From assembly GCA_003049465.1 (NCBI GenBank), contig PYSS01000004.1:500722-564721 (forward strand): 64,000 bases of DNA, given 5' to 3'. The notes under the pieces were generated by a model that saw only the letters and a program-made list of their open reading frames with translations, was not told where the DNA came from and did not search any database. Below are positions 52,423 through 64,000 of this stretch, in pieces; the first letter of the stretch is position 1; each line of letters starts with the position of its first letter. The DNA comes from Magnaporthiopsis rhizophila (lineage: Eukaryota > Ascomycota > Sordariomycetes > Magnaporthales > Magnaporthaceae). Position numbers and translations under genes: made by a program.

Positions 52423-53613
52423 ATCGGCTTTCTCTCTGCCTGGACGTCTTCCCTTTGTCAGATTTCGGATCAAGAAAACACAACAAAAAAAAAAAAAAAA
52501 ACCACAACCCCAAAAACAGGACAATGGATTTCTTTCCCACGGACTTTTTGCAGGGTATTTGAATAGGACCTGCCTGACCCAGGTCATCTCTTCAACAGAA
52601 GGAAACTAAAAACGGTGTTGGATATTGGATGGTGCATACACACAGGAAGGATAAGGGTGGCGCGAAAGGGTTTTTTTTTTTTGGATTGGGACAAGGGCGC
52701 GGTTCATGCCCAGGATTTCGGCTTTTCTTTCCTGGATTTGGTATTTCGGGTGTCCGTGGGGAGTTTTGGTCCACGATGATCTTGTTTTGGGATACCTAGA
52801 CTCACTGTTACCGAAGGTCGGCCTTCTGATTTTTTTCCTGTTTCTTGTTTTGCTCTTTTCATTTTGTCTTTATTTTCTTACGACCATCTTTTCGTCACGA
52901 TTCCCCTTTGTCGATTTACTACCGTTTGGGATCTACTAGCAGTTTTGGGATGCACGATTTCTTTTTTTTTTTGGGATTTGCTTCTTGGCTTCACTTGCTC
53001 ACTTGGATACGGATATGGATACCCTGAGCAGCCCTGGATTATGGCGCTCAAGGCGTGTTCTGCTGTTGTATATGCATTGGGAAAACACATCATGTTTTAT
53101 ACCCTCGAAAGGCACTTCTTTTTCTTTGACTTGCTGTGTGTGTGTGCGTGTGTGTTTGTGTCGAACGAGCAAAGCCGATGTGCGTCTTGTGCAGTGAAAT
53201 GTCGTCATCGGGGGCCTCGGCATGCTGCAGTAAAACCGACCGACGAGACGGACGGGCGGGGGCGTTTATCGAGACAACAGAGTGAAGGGATGAAGACACT
53301 GACCACGTGGGCAGCATGTTGGCGATTGGCGACGGCGACGGCTGTTGGGTGCGGCAGTCGAGCCCAGTTAGATCAGGGAAACCGAGCCTATGCCTGTGAC
53401 CCGCCCTTCCCTGGACAAAAAAGCAAGCACGTTCGACCGCCCCGTCGGCATACCGACGCTAACACACGATCCGACAGACACACAGACAAAAACCCGTCCC
53501 GGCAATGAGGTTCGGCATTTGGTCATGGGAAGGGATGGGATGGGATGATGAGCTTTTTTGTTCCCCCCAGCTGGATTCGTTTGCTCCATGATTATGCCTT
53601 CCTTGACTTTCCT

Positions 53614-53702
<89 letters not shown>

Positions 53703-54332
53703 TTCTTTTTTGTAAGGTCGTTTTTTATTTGCGGCTTTTACCCTACCTACCTTGCGCTGACTCTAATCCTTGAAGGACGATGACGTAGTGAGGGATCGAG
53801 GGTTGTATGGCGACATATTAACAAAATTTTAATCATCCCATCTTTTTCTCTTTGTCTACAAACCCTCATTTACACACTGTCTTGCAAAGGCAGGTGTTTT
53901 CGTGTATGTACGGCTCTGCCGGGGGGCGCTGTGAGGAAAGAAATAAGGGTAAATGCCCCTCTTTGTAGTATCACGAGGTGCTAAACACAGTTGAGCTCGC
54001 TGAACCACCAACACTGGCCGGGACCCCTTCTCTACGGACATCGTGTAGACATCACATCACATACCAAGGATCTGGCCGAGAACACATTCTTTTTCCATTT
54101 TTTTTTATTTTTTTATTTTTTTATTTTTTTGCTTATCCCATCGAGTTTGATTGGATTTTGTTTTCTCTCGTAAGAAAGTCATCAGTGCAGGGGGTAGGGT
54201 ATCATTCGGGGCATCATAAAATACATTTGCAATCAAACTCACGCACCACCAGAGGCGTGGGTTGAGCAAGGTCATAAAGGGGGTGGGGGAAAAAAAGGCA
54301 AAGACATGAGAAAGGGGATCGACCACGTGCCA
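52423..54332. other. Convergent intergenic region with a CT microsatellite
   Basis: 3' UTRs of the C2H2 gene (+) and the rhodopsin-type gene (-) plus about 1.5 kb with no gene. It is T-rich throughout 52780-53180. Besides the CT repeat there is a TTTTTTATTTTTTTATTTT stretch near 54098-54130. Confidence 0.5.
53619..53699. repeat. (CT)n microsatellite, about 40 units
   Basis: Perfect dinucleotide run of about 81 nt. It should be polymorphic in length between strains. It lies in a non-coding convergent region. Confidence 0.95.
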
Positions 54333-56421
54333 TCATACAAGCCACGCTGCTCTGTCCCGCGCAGGCGGCGTCCCCCACACCCTGCTCGCCTTGTGGACCG
54401 AGATGTGGCCGTCGTCGTACGCCATAAAGTCGTAGACGCTGCACATGTGCGACTGCGTGCCGCCGCCACCACAACCGCCGCTGCTACTGCTGCTGCAGGC
54501 CAGCACAGACGGCTCGTAAATGAGAGACGACGGCATGCGCGGGGCCGACGACCACCGCACCGGCAACTGCTGGGTGGTGCGCGCGGCGGCGGCCGCCGCC
54601 GCGCTGCTGCCGCCGTAAGTGGTCAGCGGCCGGCTCCTGCTTCTGTTGGCGACGGAGGGGAGGTGCAGCGGCTCGACGAGGGCGCTGCTGCGGTAGTCGA
54701 GGGCGGGCAGGGGCTTGTTGAGGTCGAGTGGGGTGCGGGGAGAAGAAGCAGCGGTGGTGGTGGCGGTGGGGACGTCGAGAGTGAGTGGGAGCACGGCGGC
54801 GGAAGACGAGGCTGTCATCGATGACGAAACGCTGTTCCGGCAAAGGTGCTGCTGCTGGTTGTACTCTTCATCGGCGAAGCCGACGGTGATGGGTTCCGTG
54901 GCGGCGGCGGCGGCGGCGGCGTCGGCGGGAATCGGCGTGGCGGTGGAGAAGGATGCAATCGGCACGAGATGTGCCTCGGGGTACTGCCAGGGCGGCGTGG
55001 AGCCTGGGACGGGCCTTTGTTCCAGGCTCTGTCCCTTTTGTTTCTGGTCTCTCACTAGAAAAGTGGGCGTGATGGGTGACGATATGACGGGCGGCGAGAT
55101 AACGGGCCGCCAGACGAACCCCGGCTGGGCGGCCAGGTTGTCGGCACCTCCGCCCCTCCTCGATGACTTGCTCAACCAGACAGGCTTGGGGGCGGCGGCC
55201 GCGCCGGCCATGGACTTGGCAGATGACCTGAGCGGCGCCAAGCTGCCGCCGTCGCCATTCGAGGGCCTGCGCTTCTTCAAGCTCAGGGGCTCCGTCACGT
55301 CCGACCTGCCCAGGAGGCGCGGGATGAAATGCTGGAAGAAGGGCTTGGTCGCGGCCAGGGAGGCGCACACCTGGGAGCGAGGAAAACTGTCAGCAGCTGT
55401 GTATGGCGTGAAGAAAAGGAAGCAAACTCACGATTCCGACGTAAAGCTCCACCGCACTGAGCGAGATGGTGAGGTGCACCCGCCAGGTGACGTCAAAGTC
55501 GGGCGCCGTGAAGACGTCCCACGAGTACTTTGTCCGCACGGCGCCCGCGATGGTGGCCAGGATGCCGCCGGCCAGGATGCCCTGGACGACCAGGAGCTGG
55601 CGGCGCGGCAAGTTCAGGTTGAGGACGGTGCGGATGGGCAGCAGCACGATGAGGAAGTCGGTCACGGTGTTGATGATGCCCGCCGCGAGCAGGTGCACCG
55701 GCTCATTGATGCAGTTCTGCTTGCGGACCGAGGGCGTCCAGTACAGCGACAGAGGGCGGCACTGCGTCAGCTCCACGATCAGGAACACGACGCCGTCGAG
55801 CGACACGACGGTCGCCAATGCCACCGTCAGCGTGCGTGCCGTGCGGTCGCCCGCCGCCGTTGTGATGCGGTGGATAAGCGCGAGCATGGACAGCTTGGTC
55901 AGCGTCGTTGCTCCGCAGAAGAGAAGCAGTTGCGCCAGACTGTGTCATTTGTGTGTGTATCCCGTATTAGCCCCATGTGTGAAACGACATGCTGTGTGCT
56001 TAGCCTGGGGTCATATGCATGAGAGAGGGGGACATGGCGCTCACCCGAGCTTGAAAGCCGCTTGGGAATTCTCGATGGGGAAGTCCCAGATGTGCCGGTC
56101 GCCCTTCAGCACCAGCTCCTGATAGATGCCGCCGATGGCATGGCCTGTGGTGGGGATCTGCGGGCGGCGTTGTCAGCCATATGGCGGCATCTCTGGCCGA
56201 GGAGCGGGCAAGACGAGGCTCACATATGCCAGCAGTATCAGGGTGTCGTCAAGTCTGCACCCGGTGGACATCTTCAGGCGGGTGTAGAGACGGATGGCAA
56301 TCAGAGCTGTCACCAACGTCTGGAGGATGCACAGCAGGACCGTATTTCCAGGTCCCAGCACCTCGGGGTTGACGTGGTTGGGCGGTGGCCACGCGGCCGC
56401 GGCGGCCAAGGGAATCCGCAT
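54333..56421 (-). CDS. Fungal rhodopsin-domain integral membrane protein (7-TM)
   Basis: Four exons: 56224-56421, 56045-56157, 55432-55939, 54333-55370; 618 residues, all in frame. Residues about 25-275 hold seven hydrophobic helices in the pattern of the fungal rhodopsin-like family (Fung_rhodopsin). These include NTVLLCILQTLVTALIAIRL, the LDD after helix 1, a cysteine-containing loop (CRPLSLYW, NCINEP), NTVTDFLIVLLPIRTVLNL, LPRRQ, SAVELYVGI and CASLAATKPFF. The last ~320 residues are Ser/Thr/Pro/Ala-rich and cytoplasmic by prediction. There is no CFEM domain at the N-terminus, which distinguishes it from Pth11-type receptors. No Schiff-base lysine motif is evident, so light sensing is not implied. 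Likely a plasma-membrane sensor or orphan receptor-like protein. An in-frame upstream ATG (56691) would add a non-family extension, so 56421 is preferred. Confidence 0.85.
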
Positions 56422-59380
56422 CTTGTGGCCGGCTGTCCGAGTTGTGGGAGAGACGGTGTCTCGTGGACGGTGCCCCCTAGCCTTCCTCTCCAACAGACTA
56501 CCTCCAGCTCCCGTCGAGAATCGGCCGTTTATATGAGGGAGGGAAGGTCCAGTTGGGTGTAGTGGAGGCAAGGGGAAAGGAGAGATGGGACAAAGCAAGG
56601 ACCCCGTGCTCGGCAGGATACTGGCGTTCCCCTCCTGGGGGTTTAAGAATGGGATATGACGAAAGAGCGCTGACGTCTCTCGGTCTCCCAAGCGACAGAC
56701 CGGATGGGCGCGAGTAGGGCAGGAGAAAGTTTAAAGAGGTCAAAGGGTTAGGTCGCATGCAAGCTTTTATGAGCCCATCTCCCATGCCTCTTTTGGCTGT
56801 GTGTGCAGATGGTGCAATACTGCAGGGGTGGCTTCGCTTTCGCAGGAACCAGATCGCACATCCCCCACCTTGTGGAGCGAAACAAAAAGGAAAGAAACGG
56901 CCGGGGTGGTATTTCTTGACAAAACCTGACGCAAATAGGGCCAAGGGCAAGAAAACATCCGTGTGCTGCCGGTCTGGAGATGGAGGGGTCGCCACAAAGG
57001 AATACACACAACCATGTGATATACGACAAATCGACAAGAACCGGCCAGGGTAAGGCCTCTTGGTGCAGGAGGAGGGAGTGGGGACCCCGATCGAAACGAG
57101 GACTCCCATGCCCGACCTTGCCAGGGACAGATTGGGGAAACGAAGATCTTCCACACCTCGCGGCAGCCATTGACTTCTCGCGTCGTCCTTGGCGTGCGCC
57201 ATCAGTGGTCGACGATCGCATCTTGGTCCAACTTCCCATGAATGCCAATGCCACTCGTGAACAGCTAGCTAGCTTGGCCGAGGCAAAGGTGGTCCCAGGA
57301 AGGTCTCAAAGGCTAGAGAAGGGGGAGGGAGGACAAACCTGCGCTAGCCGGAGGCTCATACTTGGGCACCAACGTTTACGGTTGGCACTGCAAAGCACCC
57401 CTGATAGGCTAGGTTGCGACCCCTCCATAGAATCTGCCCATTACGGCTTCCTTCGGAACCCCCTCGCGACGAGTCAAGGGGCACGTCGCCATCCGGCCGG
57501 AGCGGGCTAAAAAGCCAAACGTCGATCGAGGCAATGTGGTGTAAGTGATTATCAGTCCAAAGGCCAAACAAAAGCGGGGGCGCCACAAAACGAAGCATGA
57601 ACATGGCCGTCGGGCTGGTAGCGACTCGGGAAGCTGCACATACGCCAGCTTGGCAGCTTGCTAAGGTTGCCAAAGTCAGGTATTACCAAGAACGCGCAGA
57701 CGGACCGGCATTCACGGATCTCCAGCAGGGAGCCTAGCAAATCCACTCGGCGGGAAAGGGGCCCACAGTGGGTTGCAGCGACGTTGCCTGCCCGCGTGCG
57801 CTGCGGCGCCAGCTCTTCCACGAGCCTGGGGACCTGGGGGAACCCAGCCAAAAATGCCGCAGCAATATGCATGGGTTCACCTGGCAGAAAGCTTGCGTGG
57901 GGGGTAGAACGAGGCGCAGGCATGTGTTTTTTGTGACAGGGGGCAGGCCTCTGGAGCAATCCCCGCGGAGCCAATCGCGTTACTTGCACGGGCCACAGAT
58001 GGCCCCGCCTTCGACCTTCCCCGGCTCGAGCCCGACTTTACAAAAGATGAAAGCACAAAAAGAGAAAAGAAAAGAAAATAGAATGAGCAAGATGCAAGGG
58101 ATAATTGTAGCGGCCACATCCATGCCCTCTGCTGGGATTGTCTGGGATTCTCGTCCATCCCGACTTTGGTAGGAATTTGTCGAAGACGAACGCGACAGAG
58201 TCTGCCTGCTGGTGAGGGAGGGAGGCGAGCCGATTTCCGAATCAAGCGCCAAGTGACTTGCTGGCGAGTGAGGATAAGACAGCCCAGAACGAAAGCAGAA
58301 CTGAATAAGAAGAAGAGCGGACAGCGATGGATAGAAAAGAAGCGACCAAAAATCAAACCAAGAACGTTGGTGGAGGTCTCACCCTTGAGACAGACACGGC
58401 AGAGACCCGAAAACGGTTGCCGTGGCGGCAGCATCTCTAGACTCGGCATCGATAGTCGACGCACGTCGGAAACGCACACCGCCACGAGTTTCTGTTTCGG
58501 TGAAGCGCGCGTCTCGCTAGTGGGCTTCCGGTAGCGCTCCGTTTCGTGGGGCGTCTTCAAACTCTAGTCCTCGTAGGTATGTCTTCTTTTCCTTGACGTG
58601 CGGACACAAAACGTCTCCCAAAATCGACGCGTCAAATCGGCCTGTGCCTAGCTCGGCGAGCCCTTTTGCGTGGCATGAAAAGTGTGGACCAAACGAGCAC
58701 CGGAAAGGCGGATCAGGGACCTTGGACCGCACGGGCCCATCCTTGGAGGGGCGATAGGGGGCTGCCAAACGGCACGTGTCGTCTCATCCAGTGGGGCAGC
58801 TCGACAAGCCGTCCTGGCTTCTCGTCTGTGTTCCCGCTTAGGCGCAGATGTGAGGCCTCACCCGTTGGCTGGCCCAGTTTTTACTTAGTATAAAGGCTCG
58901 ACGGTACGCCGGCTTCCCACTGGGCCGAACTTTGTGTTTCAAAAAGTTGCTGCGCGCCCAGCAGGAGGGGCTACCGATGGTGCATTTTATCGGATGAAAA
59001 CAAGACCACAGCCACACAAAGCCAAATTTTGACGGCTATCAGCTCACAGTCGGCTCTCGATCCGTCGCTACTACGACCCGAGTTCTCTCGCGCAAGAACG
59101 TTGCGGCTAGTGCGCACCTAGGGAAGTGGTGGCCAAGGACGTGACACGTTGCAACTGATGACGGGCTTGAGGGCGGGGGAGGATTTTGTCTGATTCGGGT
59201 TGAGAGATGGTAGCTAATTCTGCAGGGTGCCCGTCCTTCCGGAACGTCTTGCTTTTTACCGAGGCGCGCGAGCGGCGCTTGGCGGCGCTTGTTCCCCCAA
59301 TCCGTCCTCCCACCAGAGCGGTTCCTGAGCCGTTCGTCCCGGCATCGTCCTCCAAGGACAAAGACGCACGGTCGGACTGC
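56422..59380. other. Intergenic region
   Basis: 3 kb between two minus-strand genes: leader and promoter of the rhodopsin-type gene, then sequence downstream of ribosomal protein uL1. Several overlapping frames of 100-230 codons are present on both strands without family signs. No repeat or RNA gene was recognised. Confidence 0.5.
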
Positions 59381-60108
59381 TTAGTATAGGCGCTTCGGGG
59401 GCGACATGGTAGCCTTGATGGTCAGGCTACCGACGTTCTGCCAGCCCTTCTTCAGCAGCGAGACGAGGTAGTTGATGGCCAGCATGATGTTACCGACGAG
59501 CTGCTCCTGGGTCATGCCGACGTTGCCGACGGCGACACCCATGCACAGAACCTTCTTCAGCTGGAACTTGATGGTCGACTTGACCTCGGTGACCTTGCCG
59601 CTCAGGTCGTCGGCGTGCGAGACCGGGGTGGGGAACTTGCCGGCCTTGGACAGACCGGGACCGAGCAGACGGGGGATCTGCTTGATCAGCGAGTCCGAGG
59701 CGATGAAGGCGTCGTACTTGCGGGCCAGCTTCTTGATGAGCTTCTTGTTCTTGTTGAGCTTCTTCAGATCGTCGGCCGACATGGAGTCGATGCCGCCGTG
59801 CTTGGCACGGTCGAGATCGTGCTGGTCACCAAGGATACAGATAGCCATGTTGGGGCGGGGAACGACGGGCAGCTTGATGGTGCCCGAGAAACGCTTGTCA
59901 CGCTGGGGGTCATAGTTCTTGAGGCCCTGTTGCGTAGGAAGCGCGGTTAGCAGCTGTCTGCGTGAGACTGGGCAATCGCAAAGAACCACCGACAACGTAC
60001 GATTTGCAGCTCGACCGTCTCGAGGAAGTTCCGCTTCTTGGTCTCGAGCGAGTACTCCAGGAGCTCGCCGACGTTGGAACGCACTCCGGCGACGGTGATT
60101 TTCGACAT
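59381..60108 (-). CDS. RPL10A: 60S ribosomal protein uL1 (L10a)
   Basis: Two exons, 60001-60108 (36 codons) and 59381-59926 (181 codons plus stop), phase 0, with a 74-nt intron after ...VELQI; 217 residues, the normal length of eukaryotic L10a. Recognisable blocks are MSKITVAGVRSNVGELLEYS, KRNFLETVELQI|GLKNYDPQ, RDKRFSGTIKLP, the two-domain uL1 fold with DAFIASDSLIKQIPRLLGPG and LSKAGKFPTP, and VKSTIKFQLKKVLCMGVAVG. It is a component of the L1 stalk of the large subunit, which contacts E-site tRNA. Codon use is highly biased (almost only C/G-ending), fitting high expression. An intron early in the gene is typical of fungal ribosomal protein genes. Confidence 0.98.
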
Positions 60109-61330
60109 GATGACCGTCTTCCAGTAGAACAGCTATGCGATTCTAATGGTGAGGAATACTGCGTTCGTTTTGTCGCTGGTTTTATTGTGTCGTTTTGGAG
60201 GGTATTTGCAATAAGTCGAGTTTTGGGCGCCAGATTGTGGGCGAATTTAACCCAGGCTCGGCAGTAAATCTTGGTTTCGGAAGGCGGTGAAGGGTGGAGG
60301 GGAGCCCTCCACCAAAGGGTCGGTCGCATCACGTGACAACATCCCGAGGGAAAAACTTGGCTGTATCACCATGGTGTCGGCGAAGGGCCAAATCAGTACG
60401 CGCAAGTATCCGGTGACATTGGCCAGTCGAGTCTGGTGTAGATGATAGTCGGTGAGCGGCTACATAAACTTTGCGAGGGCTCGATGGGGAACGGCATCAC
60501 CATGCCGTCCCGGGGTACTGCCACGTTTTGTTGGTGCGGCCGCCATCAACCAAAAACTCCCGGCGACGCCGTGTCGGGGGCGGGACCTGGTATGGTACCT
60601 CTGGGACCATGTACACACGTGCAGGTCCGACCATCGTGTTGGGATTTACATCCGGACCGCTCTCCGATGTGCGTTCCGGAGCCCATATCCCGAAGAGACG
60701 ATCACGGGTCGCGTAAAACACTCAAAAAGACTACCGGGCACACCCGCTGGAAGCAGACAACAATATCACGCATTCCAGCTGCTCCAACCGCCGCAAATCA
60801 CACCAGCGCATTTGTCGAGACCACCCCACCGTCAAGGACCTGTGACGAAGTCCATGGCATGTAAGTAAGGGAAGAGGTGACCACGTTCGATGGAGGAGGC
60901 CGGGAACGGAAGGAAACCCATCGGACAAGATGGAAAACACATGTCGGATAACCCTCAGCAAGCCGCCGTAGCGGAGCCCCCTTTTGTTTGGTCAGCTCGA
61001 GTTATCTCGCCACATGACGGTGAAGAGTAACCCGGAACTGATGAAGAAAAAAAGGAAAAGAAAAGAATCCCAAAATTTTCGAAAGCGCGACGAGGTTTTA
61101 TGCTGGCAGGGTGGATTTGCTGGATGGGGTCGCGCTAACCCAGATTGGGTATTTGTGGGCCCACACGCAATGGCTGGCGGCGGTGGCTGGGCAGTGGCAG
61201 AATTAACTTGGGCAGGCGTAAAAGCTAGAACCATGTATCCGTGTATCCAGGATATCTATCTAATCCTCTATGCTTATGCCAGACGCCGGGAGAAAAAGAA
61301 CGAGATAGGCCCATAAAAAAAAAAGTCAAA
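60109..61330. other. Intergenic spacer between two minus-strand genes
   Basis: Promoter of the uL1 gene and the 3' flank of the NADH pyrophosphatase gene. Short arbitrary frames only. Confidence 0.5.
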
Positions 61331-62651
61331 TCAGATCTTGGGAAACGTGCCGTTGTATCCCTCGACCACGGCGGTCAACAACCGGTTGGCAATGGCCGTG
61401 TCGGGCGGCAGCCTCAGGTCGCCCTCCTTGTAGCCCTCGGGCGGCGGCTGACCGAGGCCGCTGACGCCAAACTCGAGCGCCCTCTTGAGCTCCTCGATGG
61501 GCACCCACTTGGCGTCGTCCAGCTCCGGGTCGTTGCCCAGAAAGACCCTCTCGCCGTCTCCCGGCAGCGCCTGCGCGATGGCGCCGATCATCAGGCTGGC
61601 CGGGAACGGCCACGGCTGCGAGCTGTGCAGCACGACGCGCCCGACCGTGACGCCGCTCTCCTCCCAGACCTCGCGCCGGACGGCCTCCTCGATGGACTCG
61701 CCCGGCTCCAGGAACCCGGCCAGGGTCGAGTACCAGTGGGGCGGCCACCGCTTGTTCCTGCCCAGCAGCGCCCGCCGGCCCGTGCTGTCCACCACGGCCG
61801 CGATCACGGTCGGGTCCGTGCGCGGGAAGCTGACATTGGAGACGGCGCCGCGTGTCGCGCAGGGCCGCCGGTCCGTCCGGGTGCCGCCCGCCAGGTCCGT
61901 CGGCGGGCACGCGCGCTTGGCGCCCGCGTGCACAGGGAGCGTCGGCTGGCCGCACTGCGCGCAGAACGGGTTCCGGTCGTTCCATGCCATCAGCGCTCGG
62001 GCGGTGCCGTAAATGGCGGCTGTTTGCTTTCAAGTCAATACGACGTCGCGATTACTGCGCCCGAGAAAAAAAAAATACACGGGCTCCTATCTCACCTTCA
62101 CCAGGACCCAAGCCTATGCTTCGTTGATCCTTGGCAAACGACAGCCCATCTCGTGCCGACAGTTTTTCCACCAGCGCCCTGTCGGCCGTTATGTCAACGG
62201 CAAAGTAGGGCGTGCCCTTGTATTCCTTGTGTTGAAAAGGCTCGCCGCTGCTGGCCCCCAGCACGAGCCTCTGCTTGTCGTCCATGCCCAGCAGTATGAT
62301 GACGGGGTGTTTCTCCTCCGAGTTGTAGTCTCTGATCATGTCCTCCTCCGTCTTGTCGAAAGGCGCCGTCCCGGTGACGCACTCGACATCCTCCCTCTTT
62401 ACCCACGCGAGCTTCTTGGTCGCCGTCGTCGTCAACGGAGCCAGGCCATCGAGCGGGAGAAAGACGGTCGAGGGGTGGGCGAAGGCGGCCTTGAGGAAGT
62501 CGCGGTCGCCGCGCAGGAAGGACACCCTGTTTAGAGGGTTCCCGGCGAAGTAGTTGACGACCTCGGGGCCGAATCTTTGGGAAAGCATCGAGCTGTCGTC
62601 GTGGAGGGCTTCTGGCAGCAGAGAGACCGGTGTCGGAGTGTTTTCGCCCAT
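61331..62651 (-). CDS. NPY1: NADH pyrophosphatase (Nudix hydrolase, Npy1/NudC type)
   Basis: Two exons, 62096-62651 and 61331-62019, joined within Ala-186 (G|CC), with a 76-nt intron; 414 residues. The N-terminal domain (about 30-180) is the NUDIX-like fold found in NudC proteins (LNRVSFLRGDRDFLKAAF, PVIILLGMDDKQRLVLGASS). A four-cysteine zinc ribbon follows (C205, C208, C223, C239). Then comes the Nudix box at 287-309 (GFLEPGESIEEAV, RREVWEESGV) matching GX5EX7REUXEEXGU, and the NADH-diphosphatase signature SQPWPFPAS at 319-327. The enzyme hydrolyses NADH to NMNH and AMP; NudC relatives also remove NAD caps from RNA. Yeast Npy1 is peroxisomal, but this protein ends in PKI, not a standard PTS1. 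Start 62651 was preferred over upstream in-frame possibilities, which add a hydrophobic non-family stretch. Confidence 0.93.
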
Positions 62652-64000
62652 GATGATGTCAAAGCGCAGCACCCAACGGCAGGCGGGTTGGGTGGAGAAA
62701 AAGGGTATTAGGTATGCGGCCAAGAAGATGGGACGGGTGGGAGATGGTAGGACGAGGGAGACTGCGGGAGGACAAGGGAAAAAGAAAAGACGCAATCAAA
62801 ATCACACAGCAGCATCAAATCCAGGAAGCGATATGCAGCGGATACGCAGGCCAGTGACGAAGGCTTTTATACGTGCATCAGCATTTGTCACGCCCGTCAC
62901 GCCGACGCCATTTCACAGGGGAAAAAAAAGGGGCCGAGGGGGGAATCAGATCGGTCCATCGGTGTGTGAGGGGTCGGTCGCCCGACTGCGGGGCTCAAAA
63001 AGGATGGATGATGGATGGATGGGTTTTTGCGATTTCCGCGTCTTCTTTCGCCCCCGGCGGAACCGCCGGATTGGAAATGCGCCCCGCCAGACCAGTCCAA
63101 GTCCAGCGTGTGGCCCAATGAAAGGTCGTGGCGATGGCTCGGAAGCTTCGGCGGTGTCCTGCCATGCGGTCTGCTGACATTGGCCTGAGGTGTGAGGTGT
63201 GAGGTGTTGTTCATCATGCCGCAGGGTTTCGAGCTAGGGGACCGCGTTGAGACACCGCTTTGTAAGCGGTCAAACCCGACGGCGACCCAACAAATGCACG
63301 CCTCCGAGGCCATCCCGACCGCTAGCCCTGTTTTTGCGGTCCGGGATTCCGAACGGCGGCGGCCTCGGAAGGGCCAAGGCGTGTGGGTCGGTCGGGACTA
63401 CCCCCGTGTCGGCCCGCTGCTTAGGGAGTCTCGTCTCGTCCGTGGTCGTGTTGGGCCGCCGAAGTGGTGCTATAAGATTGCTATAGGGCGTGGGTAAGGG
63501 TGAGTTTCTGCCGCCGTGTTTGATACGACAAAACCGGTACATATTTAACACCAATGCCACATACTGCCATCTTCGGGGCTCTACAGGGGGCGGCTTCAAC
63601 TCCTGGCCGTGCGTCATTATACTCTGCGTTGCCCGCCCTTTTCGAGACGCGCACGTTTGTGCTATGGGTCCTTGCGCCCGTTCTTCCATTTCGTATCGGC
63701 GCATTGCTGCCTTCGGCAGAGCGAGATGGAGCGTTGTGGGTTTGGATCTGGCCTTGTCAGGCGGGCCCCACTGCGACAGGCTCCACGACTCGTGCGTCAA
63801 TGACCCCGTTGACACAGCACAAAGTCCAATAGGCGACCGTCCCGAGTAATGCAGCCGGCCAAGGGCTGCTCGGCTCTCCACGCATCCAGAACGGGTTGCC
63901 GCTATTTTTGTGACGGGAAAAGCTCTGCATCGGGCGGAGCATTTCAATTGAAACGGGAGAAAGTCTTTGTTCGGCCACGTGGGGCCTACCCCAACGGTCC
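62652..64000. other. Upstream flank of the NADH pyrophosphatase gene, no gene seen
   Basis: Begins with the leader and promoter of the minus-strand NPY1 gene. The remaining ~1.2 kb has a 225-codon minus-strand frame (63270-63947) and overlapping plus-strand frames. They are Arg/Pro/Ser-rich with no domain character. Nothing else is recognised up to the window edge. Confidence 0.5.

Noticed and set aside
54333..56421. Light-sensing microbial rhodopsin
   Set aside because: The helices fit the fungal rhodopsin-like (Pth11-related) family; no retinal-binding lysine motif in the last helix was seen.
63270..63947. 225-codon minus-strand frame near the window end
   Set aside because: No domain character and overlapping plus-strand frames; it lies upstream of NPY1 where promoter sequence is expected.

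Overview
The window is nuclear DNA of a filamentous ascomycete (Pezizomycotina, most likely Sordariomycetes). Genes carry one to three short introns (about 58-170 nt, one of 307 nt) with GTRNGT donors and, where clear, CTAAC branch sites. Coding regions prefer C or G at third codon positions, and several families are fungus-specific: Zn2Cys6 regulators, fungal rhodopsin-type membrane proteins, Ybp1/Kinetochor_Ybp2 and Nnf1. Intergenic space is long and full of A/T homopolymers. Two spots with N inside poly-T and poly-G look like assembly limits. Exon joins given below were worked out by hand from reading frame and splice consensus; none is backed by transcripts.

Layout. 0.8-2.7 kb (-): G3BP/Nxt3-like NTF2+RRM protein. 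6.7-9.0 kb (+): Zn2Cys6 transcription factor. 9.4-10.3 kb (-): Nnf1 kinetochore subunit. 10.9-13.8 kb (-): cytochrome b561-type membrane protein with a very long disordered tail. 15.0-15.9 kb (-): small secreted protein. 17.2-19.6 kb: a gene graveyard with two pairs of diverged repeats and a broken small gene. 20.2-22.2 kb (-): Yap1-binding/Ybp1-like protein. 22.9-24.3 kb (-): SET-domain protein with a signal peptide. 26.9-28.0 kb (+): proline-rich orphan. 29.0-29.3 kb (-): candidate 47-residue microprotein. 33.6-36.4 kb (-): second zinc-cluster regulator with its zinc motif in mid-protein. 39.6-40.3 kb (-): conserved-looking protein of unknown function. 45.1-45.4 kb (+): truncated zinc-cluster relic. 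48.9-52.4 kb (+): C2H2 transcription factor with a long ATG-free leader and an unresolved N-terminal part. 54.3-56.4 kb (-): fungal rhodopsin-like 7-TM protein. 59.4-60.1 kb (-): ribosomal protein uL1 (L10a). 61.3-62.7 kb (-): NADH pyrophosphatase of the Nudix family.

There is no biosynthetic cluster, CRISPR array, intact transposon or RNA gene that I can support. The genes are mostly core cellular functions (translation, kinetochore, RNA binding, NADH turnover, oxidative-stress signalling) and regulators, each separately transcribed. The unusual parts are the decayed region at 17-19.6 kb, the zinc-cluster relic at 45 kb, the microprotein candidate, and the leader/N-terminus of the C2H2 gene.
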